Of a DNA stretch of 64,000 bases, positions 55,208-64,000 are shown in pieces. Origin of the DNA: Tetragonia tetragonoides (lineage: Eukaryota; Streptophyta; Magnoliopsida; Caryophyllales; Aizoaceae); the NCBI GenBank assembly GCA_038025085.1, contig CM076139.1, forward strand, positions 49,394,807 through 49,458,806, read 5' to 3'. Numbering within the stretch: position 1 is the stretch's first letter; each line of letters opens with the position of its first letter. The notes below the pieces were generated by a model. The model made no database searches. It worked only from the letters and a program-made list of their open reading frames with translations, and was not told where the DNA came from. Made by a program: the position numbers and the translations under genes.

Positions 55208-57280
55208 ATGCACATGATTTCCAGATTACCCACAAATGTTTCACCCCATGTAGGTGACAAATTGCTCAAAACATTTCTAAATTCTTGCGATTTGTCAGGT
55301 GCCCGCCAACTGTTTGATAAAATTCCTGAACCAAGTTTACATTCTTGGACCAACTTGATTTCTGCTTATAGAAAGCATGGCCTGCCAAATGAAGCAATCA
55401 AGCTCTATTCTTTATTTCGAAAGCAAAGGGTTCAAGAGCCTGATAGGGTAGTTCTTTTATCAGCTGCAAAGGCATGTGCTGCATATGCTGATGTTGCCAA
55501 AGCAAAGCAGATTCATGAGGATGCTAAAACATTTAGACTTCAATCTGATGTTGTTTTGGGTAATGCTTTAATTGCTATGTACGCAAAATGCAAATGTTAT
55601 GAAGGTGAGAGGGTTTTTAATGAGTTGCCTATAAGGGATGTCATTTCTTGGACGTCGTTGTTGTCATGTTATGTTAATTGTGGACTTCATAGGCAAGCTT
55701 TGGTAGTGTTTTCTGAGATGGGTTTTAATGGGTTATTGAGGCCAAATGCAGTGACTTTGTCTTCGGTTCTCCCTGCGTGTTGTTGTGCTTTGAAGTGCTT
55801 GAATTCAGGTAGACAGATACATGGGTATGTACTGAAGAGTGGGTTTGAGGGGAATACATTTGTCACTAGTGCCCTTGTTGATATGTATGCGAGATGCTCA
55901 TGTCTTAAGCAGGCTCAGTTGGTATTCGATAGCATGCCTGTTCGTGATAATGTGTCATGGAATGTTATTTTGTCAGCCTGTTTCTCTCATGGAGAAATGG
56001 AGAGGGCTCTCAGCCTATTTGATAGGATGAGAAGGCAGGGGATCCCTCTAAACTATGATTCGTGGAATACTGTGATTGGTGGGTGTACGCAAAATGGACG
56101 TAACAACCAAGCTCTTGAATTACTTGTCCAAATGCAACAAGTGAGATTTAGACCCAATCAAATTACAATTACTAGTGCTTTACCTGCTTGCTCGAATTTG
56201 GAGAGCTTAAGGAAGGGAAAGGAGATCCACGGTTACATTCTTAGGAATATGATGTTTAATGACACGACAATCACAACAGCGTTGATTTACATGTATGCTA
56301 AATGTGGAGAGCTTGAAATCTCTCGTTGGATTTTTGACACGATGCTCAAAAAGGATTGTATAGCCTGGAATACGATGATCATTGCATACTCAATGCATGG
56401 GAATGGGGAAGAAGCCTTGTTGCTCTTTCAGAATATGATCAACTATGGGGTTAAACCCAATTCTGTTACTTTTACAGGGGTTCTTTCTGGTTGTAGTCAC
56501 TCAAGGCTTGTTGATGAAGGTCTTCAAGTTTTTTACTCAATGAGTAAGGAGTACTTTGTTGAACCTGATGCAAATCACTATTCAAGCTTGGTTGATATGC
56601 TTAGTCGTTCTGGTCGCCTTGAAGAGGCATACTCGTATATTCAAAGAATGCCCCTGGAACCAACTGCTGCTGCTTGGGGAGCTTTGCTCAGTGGATGTAG
56701 AGTATACAAGAATATAGAATTGGCTCGAATTGCAGCGGAACATTTGTTTGAAATCGAACCTGACAATCCTGGAAATTATGTTTTACTGTCAAACATCTTA
56801 GTTGCTGCCAAACTATGGGGTGAAGCTTCTCAGACCAGAAAGCTATTGGAGGATAAGGGAATTTCAAAACTGCCTGGTTGCAGTTGGATTCAGGTTAGGA
56901 ACAGAGTTTATACCTTTGTTGTTGGTGATTAGAGGAATGAAGAGAGTGATAAGATCTATAAATTTTTGAACGATATTGGTGACAAGGTCAAATCGGCAGG
57001 GTATTTGCCCAATACTGATTTTGTCTTGCAAGATTTGGATCAAGAGGAAAAAGAGGATGTCTTATGCAACCATAGTGAGAAGCTTGCTGTTGCTTTTGGG
57101 TTACTTAATTTGAATGGGGAATCTTCAATTCGTGTGTTCAAAAATTTACGAATATGTGGTGACTGTCATAATTTCATTAAATTCACAGCCAAAGTTGTCG
57201 GCGTACAGATCATTGTTAGAGATTCCTTGAGATTTCACCATTTTAAGGATGGGCTTTGCTCCTGCCATGATTTCTGGTAA
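55208..57280 (+). CDS. PPR protein of the PLS-E-DYW class, interrupted by one in-frame stop before the DYW domain
   Basis: The frame from ATG 55208 gives 574 residues, ending at TAG 56930..56932. The same frame then stays open for 115 more codons to TAA at 57278..57280. Before the TAG are serial PPR repeats with phrases such as NALIAMYAKC and SWNVILSACFSHGEMERAL, the E region and the PG-type block LPGCSWIQVRNRVYTFVVGD. After it comes a complete DYW deaminase domain: the HSEKLA zinc/active-site motif, CGDCH, and a C-terminus ending CSCHDFW (DFW in place of DYW). PPR-DYW proteins edit C to U in plastid or mitochondrial RNA; the target organelle is unclear here. The TAG stands where related proteins usually have Lys (GDK...). 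One base change, or a sequencing error, would explain it. No intron is seen. Confidence 0.9.
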
Positions 57281-58469
57281 TGCTCAAAACAGGGGAAGCA
57301 GGAAAGAAGACCTGAGTTGATATAGAAGATAGTGATGATATGACATGTCTGAGCAAGATACATCCTGAAGTCCGCAGGCTCTGGTGATGCCTGGTGTGGG
57401 GAACACAGTTGGACATGTAATTATCATGTTATTATGTAGGGAAACTTGCTCCTCATCAAGGTCACTGAGATTTGTATATGTTTTTTGAGTTCAGAAAGAA
57501 TAGAATAACTGGGAAGAGATTCCATCGAGTTGAAGGTCTTTACATAAATCGATGAGTGGTACATACATTTTACTCTAGTACACTGTCTAGTGTCTTCCAG
57601 TAATCAGGAGTTCATCAGATGAAACTGGAGCAATGATGGATCCTGATAGCCGGCAAAGCCTGAATTTGACTTGGTATTTACACTGATCTCTAGACTAAAC
57701 TTGTGTTCCTTGAAACCAAAAGAACCCAGTGTCTCTGCTCAGGCCTCCAATCATTCTACAAGATGTGTAAGCCATTTATCAGTATGGACTATTGATGTAA
57801 CGCTGCTTCAATATTAGACTACAGCTGCACAGACAAGGTCTCCATACACTGATAACACCAAATTTGCTACTTCGGCAATGTGATGCATTGTCCCATAATC
57901 CATCTGATCCAGTATGACATTCTGGAGATTCAACTGCTTTTGACTGATCGTTTTCATGCCAAAATTTTAAACAGGTAATGGTTCAGGTCCATTATCCTTA
58001 CATCTCTTTTGCTACAATGGAATTATACATGGATCGATGATTAATGGGTTCAAAAGATTAATCTGTGATGTTTTTAACATATAGAATATGCAAATCTAGT
58101 CAAGAAGTTTACAAACCGCTGTCCAAAAGTAGCCTCACACTTGAGCCATATAGGGGTTCACCATCTAATGATTATATGTTTATCATCAGACTGCAAAATG
58201 TTTCTTTTGATTTATGCAGATTCAAACTTCAAAGCCAATTCTCAATGGCACAAACCCTCATGGTGGATCTGAATGTTGATATGATGTGTAGGAGAAGCCT
58301 TGCAAATTTGAAATTTGTAAGTTGGAGAGCACTTTTACAAGACATGACAATATCAAAATATACAGGCTGGATAACTGTTTCTAGTTTTTCTCAAAGCAGA
58401 GTTTCAGAAATCCCTTTCAGATATCACAAAATGAGCTCAATACCAATTACATTCATAAAGATAAAAGTT
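57281..58469. other. Convergent intergenic region between the PPR gene and psbO
   Basis: It holds the likely 3' UTRs of the two convergent genes. The open frame at 58065-58529 on the plus strand overlaps the end of psbO antisense and has no recognised motif. No other gene is supported. Confidence 0.55.
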
Positions 58470-60745
<2,276 letters not shown>

Positions 60746-61000
60746 TTTCTCTTTGTTTTCTCTCTCCTAAACCCTTTGTCTTTCCCTCCCTGAAAACACT
60801 GACTACAAAGAGAGAACAGAGTTTCTGTTTGGGTGACAGTTATTTCACTTATTTGTTTGGGTGGCTTTGGGTGTATGAGTAGGATAATGAGATAGGATAT
60901 AGAAGATAAGAGGTCTTCTCTTATTGGCCAATGCTTAATTGTCCCTTCTTTCATATGTTTCCACGTGTCAAATTTTGTGCTTTGATAAAGATATATGGCC
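60746..61000 (-). promoter_or_regulatory. psbO promoter region with light-response motifs
   Basis: Upstream of the start are a CT-rich leader (minus strand, to about 60830), an I-box-type GATAAG (60905..60910), a CCAAT-type attggccaat near 60923-60932, and a G-box CCACGTGT (60961..60968). G-box and I-box together are typical of light-regulated photosynthesis genes. Function is inferred from motifs only. Confidence 0.55.
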
Positions 61001-63248
61001 AATCATGGCTTGGGAAGAACATGGCTTTCTTTCTTTGTGTACCACAGATTACAGATTATCATTGAATTTGTGGTGTGAGAAATCCCAGTCTATTCATTCG
61101 TTTATGGTCATTGATCTATCACTTGAAAATATGTAACTTTTTCTCGTCCCAGATACATATCTCACTTTGAAAAGAGGTAAATTTGGGGAATTCAGAACGA
61201 AAAAACAAGATGGCAAATTCTTATTTTAGGCCGCCTCAACGTGAGGCATCTCAAACAAGTATGATATCAGATCATGCTTGACTATAGAGGTGGTTTCATG
61301 TTGAGACAGTCTCATGTTAAAGCAGCCTCATAAGAGACCAATTGAAACAAGATTACCCGAAATAAAGGAAAAATAGCACGATGACAACTTAATGTGAAAA
61401 ACCATGCTACAAACATATCAATAATCTTTATATTATGAGCAATGCAGCTATCCACACAGGAGTTAAACGTTGTGCTTTCCTTAAAGCTAAAGCACTCCCA
61501 ATTAATGACTTAAGCACCCGAACGACACGATGGCTATGAATTTCATTGCTCAAAATAGGAGTCAATATATGCTAGGAGGGTTCAGTTTCTATTGGATTTT
61601 GTGCTTCCTCTAAAACTAAAGAAGATTTCTTCTTGACGGATGTCTGTAGTATAGGTAAAACACCATTTTAGATTCACCACAAACGCGTTCGTAGTGATGA
61701 TTTTTCTTCATAAATCATAACCGATGTTTGAATTTAAGTGCAACAATGCAAAACATTACCAAACAGTTTTTGCTAAGACCGTACGTAGCTCCCAGCCTTA
61801 AGTTCCAACTTCCAAGCAGGTGATGGAGTCTCAGACTCTTAGTGCAGGTCTGCAAGACTCGCAAAGTTGCTGCAGGGAAGAGTACTGCAGGACTAACAAG
61901 GCCCAGTGGGCCACTTTACAATTCCTTCATTTTGAGCTACAGTCCAGCCCGCTTTGCTCTCATCTATGTGTCTAGATAAGCCCATGAAAATTAGCCTTGG
62001 GTGTCTGCAACAGAGGCCCACTACAAGAAAAGCCAGTTGTACTGGTCCAATCGCGGACTTTTGTTAGCTAGCACCAAAGCGGACAGCATGTTCATAATGG
62101 AAAGGCCCATTTCTTCCAAAGATTTCTAATTTCCTCCGATGTGGTAAATTTTGTATGTACTCGGATGTATGTATGTGTATGTAACACGACATACCACATT
62201 TACTTAACTCATATTTTTACTCAACCCAAGCCCAATGTTATTAATAATGTGGCACCTATGAGCACATCAAGCACCATATACCCGAGTGCATATTTCACTT
62301 GTTGCTCCAATGCAGGCACGCAGGATATGCATCCATCATCCATAGACAGTATTTTTATTTTATTTTTGGCTAAATAGTTTCACTGTTGATTTTGAAAAAT
62401 ATTAAATGTGGATATTATAATAGACCTGGGTACCCGGAAATCGACAGATACCCGGTGGATCCAACTCCAACTCCAAAGAATTAGGATATAGCCGATGTAA
62501 TCAATTCTAATTCCAGTTCCTAAAGAGTAGTAATAGGTGGATCCAATTTTAAATTTTCAATTTCGAATAGTGCAATATTTGGTGGGTACTTCGTTGCACT
62601 CATCCGTAATAGTCCATGTTTCATAGGATCATAGTTCATACCAATAAAAAAATATTACACAATTAAGCATTCAAATTTGTTATCTATAGGTCCAATCTAG
62701 ATTAGGTTTGGATCTGGTATCTACAGACCCAGAACCAGATCCAACTTGACTCCATAAGACCCAGATCCACTGGGTCTAAATAAAGAGAATCCATATCCGT
62801 AAAAATGAGTTTGGGTCAATCGGGTCTAAATCGGATCAAGAATCAATCGACATCCCTAACGCTAACCAAAAGGAACCTTAGTGGATATTTCAGCTTTTTT
62901 CATGATGCAATTCGTATTGGCTAGCCCTGCGTCCATCTAAGTTGGATGGACCAGGCCCAGTCCAATAAATGAAACACGCGGAGCGCGCCCATGACAAAAA
63001 CCAAAAAGCCCGCCTCTCTCTCACCACTGTTTATTGAAGAAAAAAAGAAAAAATTGAAAACCGTTCTTCGCACTCAAACTCGATCATCTCTCACTCAAAT
63101 TCTCTCACTCAATCTCTCTCATCTCTCACCACAATCTCTCACCAAAATCACGAACAACCAGTTCCTTTTTCTCTTATTTCGCAAAAAATTTAACACTTTC
63201 TCTCACTAATCTAACTGCTGTTTCAATTATTAATTCTACAGGTATGAA
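61001..63248. other. Intergenic repeat-rich region
   Basis: No gene is supported. Near 61230-61350 are phrases such as gcctcaacgtgaggcatctcaaac and gttgagacagtctcatgttaaagcagcctcataagagac, which look like dispersed-repeat sequence. At 62425-62860 is a block rich in ACCCGG, AGACCC and GGGTCTA motifs ending atcgacatccctaac, perhaps a decayed hAT-type element. At 63060-63230 is a CT-rich stretch resembling a gene leader, with no gene following. Confidence 0.45.
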
Positions 63249-64000
63249 TGTAATAACCCGAAAAATTAAAACTTTTAATTAATCTTTAAACTAGCTAATT
63301 TAATCTTGATCATGTGATTATGCGTAAATAATTACTCTATATATTTTCGTTAATATTCTTTTTATTGTTTGATTTCACGATTAAAAACTACGTTGTACGA
63401 ATCATTAGGATTTCGTTAAACACTTGATTAATCCTTTAATTGCTCATTTAACCTAAAAATTTAATCAAGCAAAGTTTAATTAACCCCTTGTACTACTTGA
63501 GAAAAATCGTGAGATGCAAGGAGGAAGTTTTATAAAACTTGATACTATTCATCACTCATGAACATCCCAATATTTTATGCCTCTCAAAAATTCAGAAATT
63601 TTTTTCATTTTCATTTAGACAAGTGTCTACCTAGGTGGCAATCATACAAATTAGGGAATAAAATAATAAAACAAAAATCTGGTTTCCTCTTATAGCCTAC
63701 AGTTTGTACATGTGCAAACTAAGAAGGGAAACTTCAGCCATTTTGCTTATTAGTGGAGTAGAAAAGAATAGAGATAGAAGCAATAAAAAAAATTAAAGAA
63801 ATTCAGCTATAAGAGGGAGAGGGGGAGCCGTGCAACAAGGAGAAAGAAAAAGAAAGAAAACAGAGTGAAGAGTTAAATCACCCTAAAAACTACCCAATCA
63901 CCAAAAATTCTACCCTTACCTACAATAATCATTATATCAGTTTTTTTTTGTTTTTTTTTTTTTGTTTTTTTTTTTTTTTTTTTTTTTTACTTTCTCCCTT
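63249..64000 (+). mobile_element. Probable LTR of a retrotransposon, cut by the window edge
   Basis: From 63249 the sequence begins TGTAATAACCCG and continues AT-rich and non-coding, as in many plant Ty3/gypsy LTRs. The same ten bases, TGTAATAACC, begin the LTRs of the nested retrotransposon at 27336..33573. No purine tract precedes it, which suits a 5' LTR on the plus strand or a solo LTR. The other end is not in the window. Confidence 0.45.

Noticed and set aside
62425..62860. A complete hAT-type element
   Set aside because: The composition resembles the elements at 34198 and 25784, but I could not match the two ends or find an 8-bp duplication.

Overview
This is a plant nuclear window. 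It has intron-rich genes with GT-AG splice sites, long AT-rich introns, many small and large transposable elements, and a nuclear gene for the chloroplast photosystem II protein PsbO. The PsbO mature sequence is very close to my recollection of the spinach protein, so a core eudicot, plausibly of the Caryophyllales, is suggested. This is an inference from one protein, not a proof.

Layout, left to right. (1) 1-8760, minus strand: two tandem AVT6-type vacuolar amino-acid transporter genes. The first runs off the left edge. The second is complete in outline but carries a one-base insertion beside an exon end and a one-base deletion in another exon. (2) 8745-11085: a tandem duplication of the second transporter's promoter, start codon and upstream tRNA-derived SINE. 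(3) 12505-19650, plus: a nine-exon alpha-SNAP gene with a dimeric SINE in its last intron. (4) 20196-20749: two MITE-like elements. (5) 21157-33960: one 12.8-kb Mutator-like element (MULE) with about 140-bp terminal inverted repeats and a perfect 9-bp target duplication. It contains a decayed transposase gene on the plus strand, a 758-bp hAT-type insertion, a convergent GRF-type zinc-finger gene on the minus strand, and a 6.2-kb LTR retrotransposon inserted inside that zinc-finger gene. (6) 34198-35750: a second hAT-type element. (7) 36682-37662, plus: a chloroplast-type alpha/beta hydrolase. (8) 39235-49286, plus: a seven-exon Integrator subunit 7 (EMB1895-type) gene whose introns hold LINE and SINE insertions. 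(9) 52051-53607, plus: a PLAC8-family membrane protein. (10) 54788-54859, minus: a tRNA-Lys(UUU) gene. (11) 55208-57280, plus: a PPR-DYW gene split by one in-frame stop. (12) 58470-60745, minus: psbO. (13) 61000-64000: intergenic repeats ending in a partial LTR.

The host genes are ordinary single-function loci and do not form an operon-like unit. The most unusual structure is the nested MULE. Its second gene becomes readable only when the retrotransposon, which left a 5-bp target duplication, is mentally removed. The MULE then shows a two-gene convergent layout like that of maize MuDR, but with a GRF zinc-finger protein as the second product. Splice sites and reading frames were worked out by eye. 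Family names come from recognised motifs, not from database searches.
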